Below, one piece after another: positions 1 to 8,165 of a stretch of 64,000 bases of DNA (position 1 is its first letter; every line of letters starts with the position of its first letter). Location: assembly GCF_007096385.1 (NCBI RefSeq), contig NZ_VJWL01000001.1:703194-767193 (forward strand), written 5' to 3'. The translations under genes were made by a program, and so were the position numbers. The DNA is from Aliidiomarina halalkaliphila. Its GTDB lineage: Bacteria > Pseudomonadota > Gammaproteobacteria > Enterobacterales > Alteromonadaceae. The notes under the pieces were generated by a model that was given only the letters and a program-made list of their open reading frames with translations, ran no database searches and was not told the DNA's origin.

Positions 1-211
1 TGTGCGCGGCATGGACGCCGCGCCCAAGCCCCCACGGATGGTTCACGGCGTCCCTCACGGGGGCAATCCCATCCCCGGGCCCTATTTTACTGTGGTAGCT
101 AGAAGCACGGAGATGGGTGTTGGCCTCGTGAGGGTGTGCGCGGCATGGACGCCGCGCCCAAGCCCCCACGGATGGTTCACGGCGTCCCTCACGGGGGCAA
201 TCCCATCCCCG
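1..211. repeat. Tandem palindrome-rich intergenic repeat
   Basis: Bases 1-77 recur at 135-211 with an offset of 134 and no differences that I can see. Each copy opens with a hairpin whose stem is GCGCGGC/GCCGCGC around an ATGGAC loop. The spacer between the copies (about 111-134) resembles an inverted, diverged version of the end of the unit, so the block could fold into a larger structure. A reading frame crosses it only because the repeat is GC-rich, and I do not regard it as coding. It resembles dispersed REP-type intergenic repeats. The left edge may continue outside the window. Confidence 0.75.
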
Positions 212-226
212 TGCCCTAAACTACAG

Positions 227-266
227 GCACAGAAAAACAAAAGGCAGCCCGGAGGCTGCCTTTCTA
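227..266 (-). terminator. Rho-independent terminator of the cold-shock gene
   Basis: Read on the minus strand, a GGCAGCC/GGGCTGCC stem with a short TCC loop is followed by TTTTGTTTTT. It lies 23 bases past the csp stop codon. Confidence 0.85.
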
Positions 267-288
267 AATTCGGTTTTGAACCTATTGC

Positions 289-498
289 TTACAGAGCAAC
301 GATGTTCTCAGCCTGAGGACCTTTCTGACCTTGAGTCACAGTGAAAGATACCTTTTGGCCTTCTGCCAGAGTTTTAAAACCGTTACCCTGGATAGCACTG
401 AAGTGTGCGAATACATCTGGACCGCCTTCGCGCTCGATGAAACCAAAGCCTTTAGACTCGTTGAACCACTTAACAGTACCAGTAATAGTATTAGACAT
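289..498 (-). CDS. CspA-family cold-shock protein
   Basis: This encodes a 69-residue single cold-shock domain, the normal family length. The nucleic-acid-binding motifs KGFGFIE (RNP1-like, about residues 17-23) and DVFAHFSAI (RNP2-like) are present. The start at 498 gives [13 protein letters not shown], as in CspA-type proteins; the reading frame stays open upstream to 552, but that extension does not look like family sequence. The family binds single-stranded RNA and DNA and melts mRNA structure after cold shock. The gene is monocistronic and ends in a strong terminator. About 280 bases without a gene precede it, which would fit the long structured 5' leader typical of cspA genes, though no cold box was verified. 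Which paralogue it is cannot be told. Confidence 0.95.
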   Translation of the reverse strand: MSNTITGTVKWFNESKGFGFIEREGGPDVFAHFSAIQGNGFKTLAEGQKVSFTVTQGQKGPQAENIVAL

Positions 499-836
499 AA
501 TCTTTAAATCCTGAAATTTCTTAATTTGATAAAGTGCGCCAATTGGCTGCACAGGTCATGCGAGAAAAATAGTGTCAAACTTAAGGAACTTCAGAACGTA
601 GGCTTTCAACGACGAGGCGTATGGTGCAACTAACGTGTGGAGTATTAAATCAATATCTTTCGAGCACACTGGTTAGGATACAGCATTCCAAGCGAATAGC
701 AATCTATTTCTCTGAATACAACGGATAAATTTGTACGCTTGTCGCTGAAATACAATCCCTCAGTTTACAGGGGCCCGCTTTTCGTTATAGTAAGCCCTGT
801 TTTGCTCACATCTGAGCTTACGCATAGGAGACAGCA

Positions 837-2861
837 ATGAAACGTTTTGCCCTCGTGCTTCTGCTGCTGGTCATGCCATTTACGGCTGTTGCAGAAGATA
901 AAAATGTACTATCCGTGGAACTCATGTGGGAGTTACAACGCATTGGTTCACCGGTAATCTCACCGAACGGTGAACATATCGTTGCGCCGGTCACGCGCTT
1001 TGATATGGATAAAGAACGTGGTCATACCCAATTATATCTCTTCTCACCGGATGGCAGCACGCAACGCCCATTGACAGCCCAAGGCATGCGCGCAAGTGAA
1101 GCCACCTTCTCACCAGATGGAAGCACCCTTGCCTTTATTAGCCAGCGCGATGGTGACGATGCCGGTCAAATTTACTTGCTGCCTATGGATAAGCCCGGTG
1201 AGGCGAGTCGCCTTACATCGGTGCCTACCGGAGTATATGGCTTAAAATGGAAAGGTGATCACCTTTACTTTATTACCCGCATTTGGCCCGGCAAAGACTG
1301 GGATGAAATGGCGGAACGGTTAAAGCAAGAGAAAGCCAGCAATGTATCTGCAAAGAAATGGACAGCGCTCCCCTTCTCTCACTTTGATCATTGGCTTGAT
1401 GAAAACCGTCAAGCTCATGTATTCCGTATCGCCGCAGAAGGCGGTGACGTAGAGCCGGTTACTCAGAACTTTAATCGCGAACTTCCACGCTCCACTCAAA
1501 GCAGCGGTAGTTACGACATAGACCCAAGCGGCACCTGGATCGCCTTTACGAGCGATAGTAAAAGCGAAAATCCTGAGCCTGAGATTGACTTATTTTTAGG
1601 TCGTATCGGTGAATCAACCGCTGAAAACATTACTGAAGCGAACCCAGGCCCTGATGGAAACCCGATGTTTAGCCCGAATGGCCAAACCTTGGCATACACG
1701 CGCCAAGTAATTCCGGGTTTCTACGCAGACAATATCAACATTGTGTTGTTTGATATGGAGCGCCGTACACATCGAGAAATCACCGCAGACTGGGATCGCT
1801 CAGCCACAGGCTTAGTATGGACACCCGATAGCCAAGGCTTCTACGGTGCAATTGACGATGCCGCCACAGTGCGGGTGTATCATATCAATGCGCGCAACGG
1901 CCAAGTTCGTGCGATCACAGGTGAAACCAACTTTGGCGGGCTTACGATTGCCAACAATGGCACCTTAGTGGGCACCAACGAGAGCTTCTTACACCCAGCA
2001 CAATTGGTGCGGATTAACCCGAGCGATGGTTCAACGGCTCGTTTAGATACCTTTAACGACGATATCTTAAGCTCCGTCGACTTCGGTACCTACGAATCAG
2101 TAACCTACGAAGGCTATAACGGCCAAGAAATCCAAATGTGGGTGCACTACCCTCCTGGATTTGATCCAGAGAAGAAATACCCATTGTTTTTGTTGATTCA
2201 TGGCGGTCCACACAATGCCATCAGTAATGGCTTCCATTACCGCTGGAACGCGCAAACCTTTGCTTCATGGGGTTATGTGACTGCATGGCACAACTTCCAT
2301 GGTTCAAGCGGGTTTGGACAAGAGTTTACCGACAGCATTAACCCGGATTGGAAAACCGCTCCCTATGCCGACACCATCGCCGCTGCAGAATGGTTTAAAA
2401 ATCAGCCGTGGATCGATAATGACCGCATGGTTGCCGGTGGCGCCAGTTATGGTGGGTACTTGAGCTCAATTTTATTAGGTAAAGAGCATCCATTTAACGC
2501 GCTCTTGATTCATGCCGCTGTGTACAACATGTACTCGCAAATGGCGGCTGACTTCGCGGTTCACTCAGTGCGTTTTGGCAACTACTGGGATAATCCTGAG
2601 ATCTACAAAGAGATTTCGCCTCACTATTTTGCCGAGAACTTTAATACGCCAGCATTGATTATCCATGGCCAGCTCGATTACCGCGTGCCCGTTGGTCAAG
2701 GCTTCGAGTTGTTTAGAACTTTGCAGAGCCGTGGCGTTGAATCTCGGATGATTTATTTCCCTGATGAAAACCACTGGATCTTGAAGCCGAATAACTCGGT
2801 GTATTGGTATAACGAAGTAAAAGATTGGGTCACCCGATTCGCCGAGCCAGGCGCACGCTAA
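837..2861 (+). CDS. Secreted S9-family (prolyl oligopeptidase-like) peptidase
   Basis: The 674-residue protein has an N-terminal signal peptide (MKRFALVLLLLVMPFTAVA, likely cut after AVA). Repeated SPDG/SPNG segments between about residues 40 and 400 are typical of a WD40/TolB-like beta-propeller. The C-terminal third is an alpha/beta hydrolase. The catalytic triad is visible: Ser in GGASYGGY near residue 540, Asp in GQLDYRVP near 614 and His in DENHW near 645. Such enzymes degrade short peptides in the periplasm, as acylaminoacyl- or dipeptidyl-peptidases; the exact specificity cannot be read. A purine-rich ribosome site lies just before the ATG, and a terminator follows at once, so it is a single-gene unit. 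Confidence 0.93.
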   Translation: MKRFALVLLLLVMPFTAVAEDKNVLSVELMWELQRIGSPVISPNGEHIVAPVTRFDMDKERGHTQLYLFSPDGSTQRPLTAQGMRASEATFSPDGSTLAFISQRDGDDAGQIYLLPMDKPGEASRLTSVPTGVYGLKWKGDHLYFITRIWPGKDWDEMAERLKQEKASNVSAKKWTALPFSHFDHWLDENRQAHVFRIAAEGGDVEPVTQNFNRELPRSTQSSGSYDIDPSGTWIAFTSDSKSENPEPEIDLFLGRIGESTAENITEANPGPDGNPMFSPNGQTLAYTRQVIPGFYADNINIVLFDMERRTHREITADWDRSATGLVWTPDSQGFYGAIDDAATVRVYHINARNGQVRAITGETNFGGLTIANNGTLVGTNESFLHPAQLVRINPSDGSTARLDTFNDDILSSVDFGTYESVTYEGYNGQEIQMWVHYPPGFDPEKKYPLFLLIHGGPHNAISNGFHYRWNAQTFASWGYVTAWHNFHGSSGFGQEFTDSINPDWKTAPYADTIAAAEWFKNQPWIDNDRMVAGGASYGGYLSSILLGKEHPFNALLIHAAVYNMYSQMAADFAVHSVRFGNYWDNPEIYKEISPHYFAENFNTPALIIHGQLDYRVPVGQGFELFRTLQSRGVESRMIYFPDENHWILKPNNSVYWYNEVKDWVTRFAEPGAR

Positions 2862-2885
2862 GCCCCTTTCTTTCTAAGAATGAAT

Positions 2886-2911
2886 AAGCCCGCCTCGTTG
2901 CGGGCTTTTTT
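2886..2911 (+). terminator. Rho-independent terminator after the S9 peptidase gene
   Basis: An AGCCCGC/GCGGGCT stem with a CTCGTT loop is followed by TTTTTT, 25 bases after the peptidase stop codon. Confidence 0.9.
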
Positions 2912-2975
2912 CTGCATTGCGTCGGTAGCGGCGAACAACGTAAGATAATCAAACCGCGATACACAGGAGTACCCT

Positions 2976-3941
2976 ATGGCAGATTCTCCCCACGCTGATA
3001 TTGTGACTTTCACCATGAACCCAGCGATCGATATTTTTGGCGCAACCGATACGCTCTTTGATGACAGCAAAAGCCGCTGCGAAAAAGCACTGCAGCAACC
3101 CGGTGGCGGCGGTATAAACGTAGCGCGCAACATCGCCCGAATGGGTGGCGATGCCCTTGTTGTATATCCTGCAGGAGGTCCAAATGGCGCCCTGCTCGAA
3201 AGCCTATTAGACGAAGAAGGCACCCGTCAGCTCGTGGTCAAAATCGCCGACCATACGCGGCAGAACATGGCCATAACCGAGTTATCCACGGGCAAGTTCT
3301 ATCATTTTGTATTTCCCGGCCCAAGCTTAACCCCGCAAGAACAAAGTGCGTGTTTCGATACGATTTTCAGTTGCCAACCGCCTCCGCGCTTTTTGGTGCT
3401 CAGTGGTAGTTTACCTAAAACCGTGCCTGAGGATTTTTATGGTCGCATTACGAAACAAGCAAACCAAAACAACACCAAGGTTATTCTAGATACCTCGGGA
3501 GCGGCTTTAAAGAATTCGCTCTATCAAGGAGCTTGGCTCGCCAAGCTAAACCGCAAAGAGTTCGCATCGCTCGGATTCCCCGAACACGATTCTATTGCGT
3601 CGTTGCGTGATAATATGCAAACGCTGGTTGAGCGCGGCGCGGTAGAAAACTTAATTGTCACCCTCAGCCGGGGTGGTGCTGTTTTAGTGGCCCGAGATCA
3701 CGAGCCCTTATTTATCAGTGCCCCAGCCGTTACCATTGTTTCGCACGTAGGTGCCGGCGACAGCTTTGTGTCGGCCCTCACTTATCAGTTGGCTCAAGGC
3801 AGTTCCCTGGCAACCGCATTCCAATATGGTGTCGCGGCAGCAAGTGTGACCGTCCAAACCGAAGGAAACCAGCTCACAGATTTCGAAAAGCTCGAACGCA
3901 CATTGCAGCAATGCAAACGGGAGCCGTTTACAGGAAGATAG
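2976..3941 (+). CDS. pfkB: PfkB-family phosphofructokinase (Pfk-2-like)
   Basis: This is a 321-residue ribokinase-fold sugar kinase. The N-terminal substrate motif PGGGGINVAR (about residues 41-50) and TRQN near 91 match E. coli Pfk-2, and the C-terminal GAGDSF signature carries the catalytic Asp. The expected reaction is ATP-dependent phosphorylation of fructose 6-phosphate to the 1,6-bisphosphate; a 1-phosphofructokinase or tagatose-6-phosphate kinase role is possible because the subfamilies overlap. The ATG at 2976 has AGGAG about 10 bases upstream. It stands alone, with no PTS fructose genes nearby, which argues against FruK. Confidence 0.85.
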   Translation: MADSPHADIVTFTMNPAIDIFGATDTLFDDSKSRCEKALQQPGGGGINVARNIARMGGDALVVYPAGGPNGALLESLLDEEGTRQLVVKIADHTRQNMAITELSTGKFYHFVFPGPSLTPQEQSACFDTIFSCQPPPRFLVLSGSLPKTVPEDFYGRITKQANQNNTKVILDTSGAALKNSLYQGAWLAKLNRKEFASLGFPEHDSIASLRDNMQTLVERGAVENLIVTLSRGGAVLVARDHEPLFISAPAVTIVSHVGAGDSFVSALTYQLAQGSSLATAFQYGVAAASVTVQTEGNQLTDFEKLERTLQQCKREPFTGR

Positions 3942-4047
3942 ACTGAAAATATGGCGTTAAATTGCAGGTTGTAGCTGCGTTAAAACGATACGCCTTACGC
4001 AATATGTGCTACTTTGAATACGAGGTTGTTGCCCAAGGATTTTCAAC

Positions 4048-5217
4048 ATGCAGGAAGAGAGAGTTCCGAGCGCACGTGTAGAGAATCACACGCTGATGCT
4101 CGATGGCGAATGGAATATTGCCCACTTTCGCGACGTACAAATGGCATTAAAGCAGCTACCTAAGCAAGACTTAGCTGATCTTCGTGAGCTTGTCATTGAT
4201 CGCCTGCACAGTATTGATTGTTCCGCAGCCACCGAGCTGATGGAATATGTACCCGCCGATACCATATTAACTCTGGCAGCCCCACCCGACAACGACACCC
4301 CACAGGTGTCTGATGAGCCCGATAGCCAGCGGCAACGCCACTTACGCCTTCTGTATACCGTTGCTGAATCATTAGCCGCTGAAACCGATGCCGAACCAAC
4401 ACCATATCGCTTTGGTGATGGCCTTGCGCGTTTTGGAAAGTGGGTGAGCGAACGCAGCCGACACCAATGGCAGCAAACCACGCTGTTATTGTCATTTATT
4501 GGGCTTACGTTAGTTCGAACCCTGGTGCTCGTGGTGCTCCCCCATCGTTGGCGGCTTACCTCATTTTTTGTGCATATCCAACAAGCCGGTCTGCAAGCCA
4601 TCCCAATTGTGGCATTACTCACGTTCCTAGTCGGCGCGGTGGTCGCGTTTTTAGGTGCCACCGTACTTGAAGATTTTGGTGCCACAATCTACACGGTGGA
4701 TCTCGTGGCCTACGCCTTTATGCGAGAACTGGGCGTGTTACTGGCCGCCATCTTACTTGCCGGTCGCACCGCGAGTTCTTTTACGGCGCAAATTGGAGCG
4801 ATGAAAGTAAATCAAGAAATCGATGCCTTACGTGTGCAAGGTATCGACCCTATTGAAGTGCTGGTCATCCCACGTTTGCTTGCCCTACTCATTATGCTGC
4901 CGCTGCTCACTTTTGTGGGAATTGTATCGGGTATATTAGGGGGCATGGTGGTGTCAGTGCTCTCCTTGGATATTTCGACAGGTCAGTTTTTGCGTATCGT
5001 TCAAGCTATTCCAGAACGACACTTGTATTTGGGTTTAGCAAAAGCCCCCTTATTTGCCGCAGTCATTGCCATTATTGGCTGTTTGGAAGGCTTTAAAGTG
5101 AAAGGAAATGCGCGCTCCGTAGGGGAACACACGACCTCTTCAGTGGTGCAAGCGATCTTTATTGTGATTCTGTTCAACGCCATCGCCGCGTTATTCTTTA
5201 TGGAAATGGGATGGTAA
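4048..5217 (+). CDS. MlaE-family lipid ABC transporter permease with N-terminal STAS domain
   Basis: The 389-residue protein is longer than a plain MlaE (about 260). The first 130 or so residues are soluble and STAS-like (LMLDGEWNIAHF, then VIDRLHSIDCSAATELMEY), followed by a five- to six-helix MlaE permease core with the conserved segment QIGAMKVNQEIDALRVQGID around residues 250-270. It is the inner-membrane permease of an MCE-type transporter that moves phospholipids between the membranes. It is the first gene of a four-gene operon and its end overlaps the ATPase gene by 7 bases. In the Mla system the STAS function is a separate protein (MlaB); here it appears fused in cis. Confidence 0.9.
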   Translation: MQEERVPSARVENHTLMLDGEWNIAHFRDVQMALKQLPKQDLADLRELVIDRLHSIDCSAATELMEYVPADTILTLAAPPDNDTPQVSDEPDSQRQRHLRLLYTVAESLAAETDAEPTPYRFGDGLARFGKWVSERSRHQWQQTTLLLSFIGLTLVRTLVLVVLPHRWRLTSFFVHIQQAGLQAIPIVALLTFLVGAVVAFLGATVLEDFGATIYTVDLVAYAFMRELGVLLAAILLAGRTASSFTAQIGAMKVNQEIDALRVQGIDPIEVLVIPRLLALLIMLPLLTFVGIVSGILGGMVVSVLSLDISTGQFLRIVQAIPERHLYLGLAKAPLFAAVIAIIGCLEGFKVKGNARSVGEHTTSSVVQAIFIVILFNAIAALFFMEMGW

Positions 5218-6005
5218 TACCAATGAGCGATGCGGTCATTCAAGTAAAAGGCTTAAAGAACCAGTTTGGCAGCCATGTGGTGCACGACAATCTTGATCTC
5301 ACCATTCAGCGCGGCGATATTACCGGTATCGTCGGTGGTTCTGGCTCCGGCAAATCGGTGCTGATGCGGTCGATTATTGGCTTGCAGCGCCCGGTAGCGG
5401 GCACGATTGAAATGCTTGGCGAAACCGTAGGTCCTAACGGTATTCAACGGGGAAGTCTCCTGAGTCGCAAAATGGGTGTACTTTTCCAGTCCGGTGCCCT
5501 ACTGTCGTCGCTCACTGTCCTTGAAAATATCGCCATGCCCCTGCTTGAGCATACCGATATTGCAAAGTCCGATGCGCTACGTTTGGCAAAAACCAAACTA
5601 GCCTTGGTGGGCCTGCCCGCCCACGCCGCCGGCTTATTTCCTTCAGAGTTATCGGGCGGCATGGTGAAGCGTGCGGCATTAGCCCGCGCCCTAGCTTTAG
5701 AACCAGAGCTACTCTTTTTAGATGAGCCAACGGCTGGATTAGATCCCATTAGTGCAGCGGCTTTCGATGATTTACTGGTCACCTTGCGCAATGCCCTTGG
5801 TTTTACAGTGTTTTTGGTCACCCATGACCTCGATACCTTGTATCACAGTTGCGATCGGGTCGCCGTCATTGCAGAAAAACGAATTATTATCCATGATACC
5901 TTAGAGCAGGTTGCAGCCTTTGATCACCCATGGCTCAAAGACTACTTTCATGGGCCTCGCGGCCGCGCTGCTGCATCTATCTCTCGCCAAAACAAGGAGC
6001 GCTAA
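5211..6005 (+). CDS. MlaF-like ABC transporter ATP-binding protein
   Basis: This 264-residue nucleotide-binding domain has Walker A GGSGSGKS (about residues 42-49), the signature ELSGGMVKRAALARAL with the GMVKR variant typical of MlaF/Mkl proteins, and Walker B LLFLDEPTAGLD followed by the switch His in THDLDTLY. It should energise the permease encoded just upstream. The start overlaps the permease stop and the end lies 4 bases before the MCE gene, so translation is probably coupled. Confidence 0.93.
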   Translation: MVIPMSDAVIQVKGLKNQFGSHVVHDNLDLTIQRGDITGIVGGSGSGKSVLMRSIIGLQRPVAGTIEMLGETVGPNGIQRGSLLSRKMGVLFQSGALLSSLTVLENIAMPLLEHTDIAKSDALRLAKTKLALVGLPAHAAGLFPSELSGGMVKRAALARALALEPELLFLDEPTAGLDPISAAAFDDLLVTLRNALGFTVFLVTHDLDTLYHSCDRVAVIAEKRIIIHDTLEQVAAFDHPWLKDYFHGPRGRAAASISRQNKER

Positions 6006-6009
6006 ACCA

Positions 6010-6924
6010 ATGGAAACTCGCGCCAATTATATTGTCATCGGTTTGCTATCAATATTGCTCATGTTTGGGAGCGTGGCGGGGATTTTATGGCTCAGTAAAA
6101 AGAGTGATGATGGCCAATACTCCCAATACGAAGTTCTCTTTCGTGAGCCCGTGTCCGGATTGAGTACAGGCAGTCCTGTGCAATTTAGCGGGATTCGTGT
6201 CGGCGAAGTTGAATCGTTGCGACTCGATCCTAATGACGCCCGTATTGTACGTGCATCGATTCGTATAAGCGCCGATACCCCAGTCGACGCTCAAACCCGA
6301 GCCCGTCTCACCTTACTGAATATTACGGGTGCCAGCGGCATTGAACTGCAGCCCGGCCCAGATCTCGCCCAAGCGCGCATACCTGGGGAACGGGTTCACG
6401 TAATTGAGGCCGATCCTTCGCCCTTTACACGCCTGCGCCTAAGCTCTGAAGAGCTCTTAGTAAAACTTGGGGCATTCCTGGATAGCACCATTGAGTTAGT
6501 GTCAGATGAAAACACGGAAAAACTCACCAATATTCTCAGTAATTTGGAAGATTTCACCGGTAACCTCAATGAAAGCACGGCGAAGTTTGACCATACACTT
6601 GAGGAAGTAAATCGAGTGCTTACCCAATTTAGTGAGTTGGCGGTGCAAATTACCACCCTCATCGATGATGAAGGCGATGCCACTTTTGCCGATGCACGCG
6701 CCGCCATGACTCAGCTCACCGCCCTCGCCCAAGATTTGGCGGGAATTATCGAAGCTAATGAAGATTCCATTCAAAGTGGTTTTGATGGCCTCAATGAGTT
6801 CGGACCCGCTGTAAATGAACTGCGCAACGCCATCACCACCATGGGCATGATCTTACACCAAGTGGATCAGAACCCAGCGGCCTACCTGTTCGGACGAGAG
6901 AAAATTAAGGAGATAGAGGAATGA
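6010..6924 (+). CDS. MlaD/MCE-domain lipid transport protein
   Basis: This is a 304-residue periplasmic lipid-binding subunit anchored by one N-terminal membrane helix (METRANYIVIGLLSILL). An MCE domain follows, with VSGLSTGSPVQFSGIRVGEV at about residues 50-69 and a TLLNITGASGIELQPG segment. The C-terminal half (residues 150-270) is helical and coiled-coil-like. I chose ATG 6010 because it starts the anchor helix and has AAGGAG a few bases before it; the open frame upstream lies inside the ATPase gene. It is the third gene of the operon. Confidence 0.93.
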   Translation: METRANYIVIGLLSILLMFGSVAGILWLSKKSDDGQYSQYEVLFREPVSGLSTGSPVQFSGIRVGEVESLRLDPNDARIVRASIRISADTPVDAQTRARLTLLNITGASGIELQPGPDLAQARIPGERVHVIEADPSPFTRLRLSSEELLVKLGAFLDSTIELVSDENTEKLTNILSNLEDFTGNLNESTAKFDHTLEEVNRVLTQFSELAVQITTLIDDEGDATFADARAAMTQLTALAQDLAGIIEANEDSIQSGFDGLNEFGPAVNELRNAITTMGMILHQVDQNPAAYLFGREKIKEIEE

Positions 6925-7526
6925 GCGCGCTGAAAATTATTCAGAGTACCGCCTTTTTAGCTGTCGTCATCTCGAGTATGGCGGCTTGCACTATCATTCC
7001 GAAACCGGAACATGTGGCAAGTTACCGTCTCGCACCGGCCACTATTCAAACAACAAACACCGATATTAGCGCGCGCAACATCCAAGTTAAGCGCCCTCAA
7101 GCCACCGATTTATTTGCCGACGACCGGGTATTGCGCTTACAAAACGATGGCAGCTTTAATGCTTACGCTGGCGCCCGTTGGAATAATCCCATCCCGATCT
7201 TATGGCGCGACTGGTTGATTGATTCCCTTTGGCGCGATCCACGCTTCCAAGAGATCAGCGGAGATAGCGGTCAAGTACGCAGTGATTTTCAACTTTTAGG
7301 CACCGTACGTTCATTTCATGTGGAAGGACAACAAGCGGAGATTCGCTTCGATGCGCAAGTGATGCGGAGCAGCGAAAGACGGATTATTGCCGAGCGCAGC
7401 TTTGTTGTTCGTCATCCCATGAGTGGCACCGGTGCATCTGCTGCCGCCACCGCCCTGAGTCGGGCGGCAGACAATTTAAACCAAGAGTTACGTGATTGGT
7501 TAGTTCAGACCGTAGGGGCGCCGTAA
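6921..7526 (+). CDS. PqiC/DUF330-like auxiliary lipoprotein of the MCE transporter
   Basis: The 201-residue lipoprotein has a signal peptide ending in the lipobox MAAC (Cys near residue 23). Its body matches the ABC-type transport auxiliary lipoprotein family (YASYRLAP-type start, later WRDWLIDSL and a closing ALSRAADNLNQELRDWL). PqiC-type proteins sit in the outer membrane and dock MCE assemblies. It overlaps the MCE gene by 4 bases (ATGA), which completes a permease, ATPase, MCE, lipoprotein operon. The lipobox makes lipidation nearly certain; the docking role is inferred from family and context. Confidence 0.88.
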   Translation: MSALKIIQSTAFLAVVISSMAACTIIPKPEHVASYRLAPATIQTTNTDISARNIQVKRPQATDLFADDRVLRLQNDGSFNAYAGARWNNPIPILWRDWLIDSLWRDPRFQEISGDSGQVRSDFQLLGTVRSFHVEGQQAEIRFDAQVMRSSERRIIAERSFVVRHPMSGTGASAAATALSRAADNLNQELRDWLVQTVGAP

Positions 7527-7533
7527 ACGCGTC

Positions 7534-7980
7534 TCACCCTTGTGGTTTCGGGTATTTCTTGCCCATCAGAAACGCATAGGCCACAGTAAACGCAGTCTCT
7601 TGAAAGCCCTTTAAACCCGTATCTGCGAAATCTACTGGGATTGGGTTACGCTTGAGTATGTCTTTTTGTTCTGATCCCGCCATGACATGCACAGTAACCC
7701 CATCAATTAACTGTAGCGCCGCTTCGATTTTAAAACCCAAGGCACTCCCTGCGAACTTGCCCTTCTGCGGGCGTTCTTTAATCGCCACATGGCTTACGCG
7801 ATAATCAGTAAACAGCTTTGCCAACGCAAACTGAAGTTTCTGCATCGACTCCTGATCACCGGTTTTGCTCAACTGAAAGCGCGTTTGTCGACAATCGGGG
7901 ATTTGCACGAGATCACCATCGAGCTCCATTAAGCAAATAATGGCTTCGTTACTTTTTATTTCAATGCCGCATACACGCAT
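7534..7980 (-). CDS. DUF3010 family protein
   Basis: This 148-residue protein begins MRVCGIEIKSNEAIICLM and contains KERPQKGKFAGSALGFKIEAA and a QETAFTVAYAFL ending. I recognise these as DUF3010, a family of marine gammaproteobacteria whose fold resembles RNase H/actin-type sugar kinases. No signal peptide or membrane helix is seen, so it should be cytoplasmic. Its function is unknown. It converges on the MCE operon with only 7 bases between stop codons. Confidence 0.85.
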   Translation of the reverse strand: MRVCGIEIKSNEAIICLMELDGDLVQIPDCRQTRFQLSKTGDQESMQKLQFALAKLFTDYRVSHVAIKERPQKGKFAGSALGFKIEAALQLIDGVTVHVMAGSEQKDILKRNPIPVDFADTGLKGFQETAFTVAYAFLMGKKYPKPQG

Positions 7981-8165
7981 AGTTCATCCTTCCTCTCGTT
8001 GGCTTCTTGCAATTAGCGCGCATTAAACCTCAGCGCTACGCTACTGGCAACCCTCTCGGGGATTTACATGGAAATCTATAGAAAAATCCCGTGCTACTAG
8101 CACTTTATCCCGTTCCCAAGTAACCTTAGTTGTTGCACCTATGACAAACAAGGATTCTGTTTTTT

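Noticed and set aside
2..316. Open frame of 104 codons at the left edge
   Set aside because: It lies in the palindromic repeat and the csp terminator and has no protein-like composition.
4086..4685. Long antisense frame opposite the STAS-MlaE gene
   Set aside because: Shadow of a well-supported gene; its translation is Ser/Arg-rich and matches nothing.
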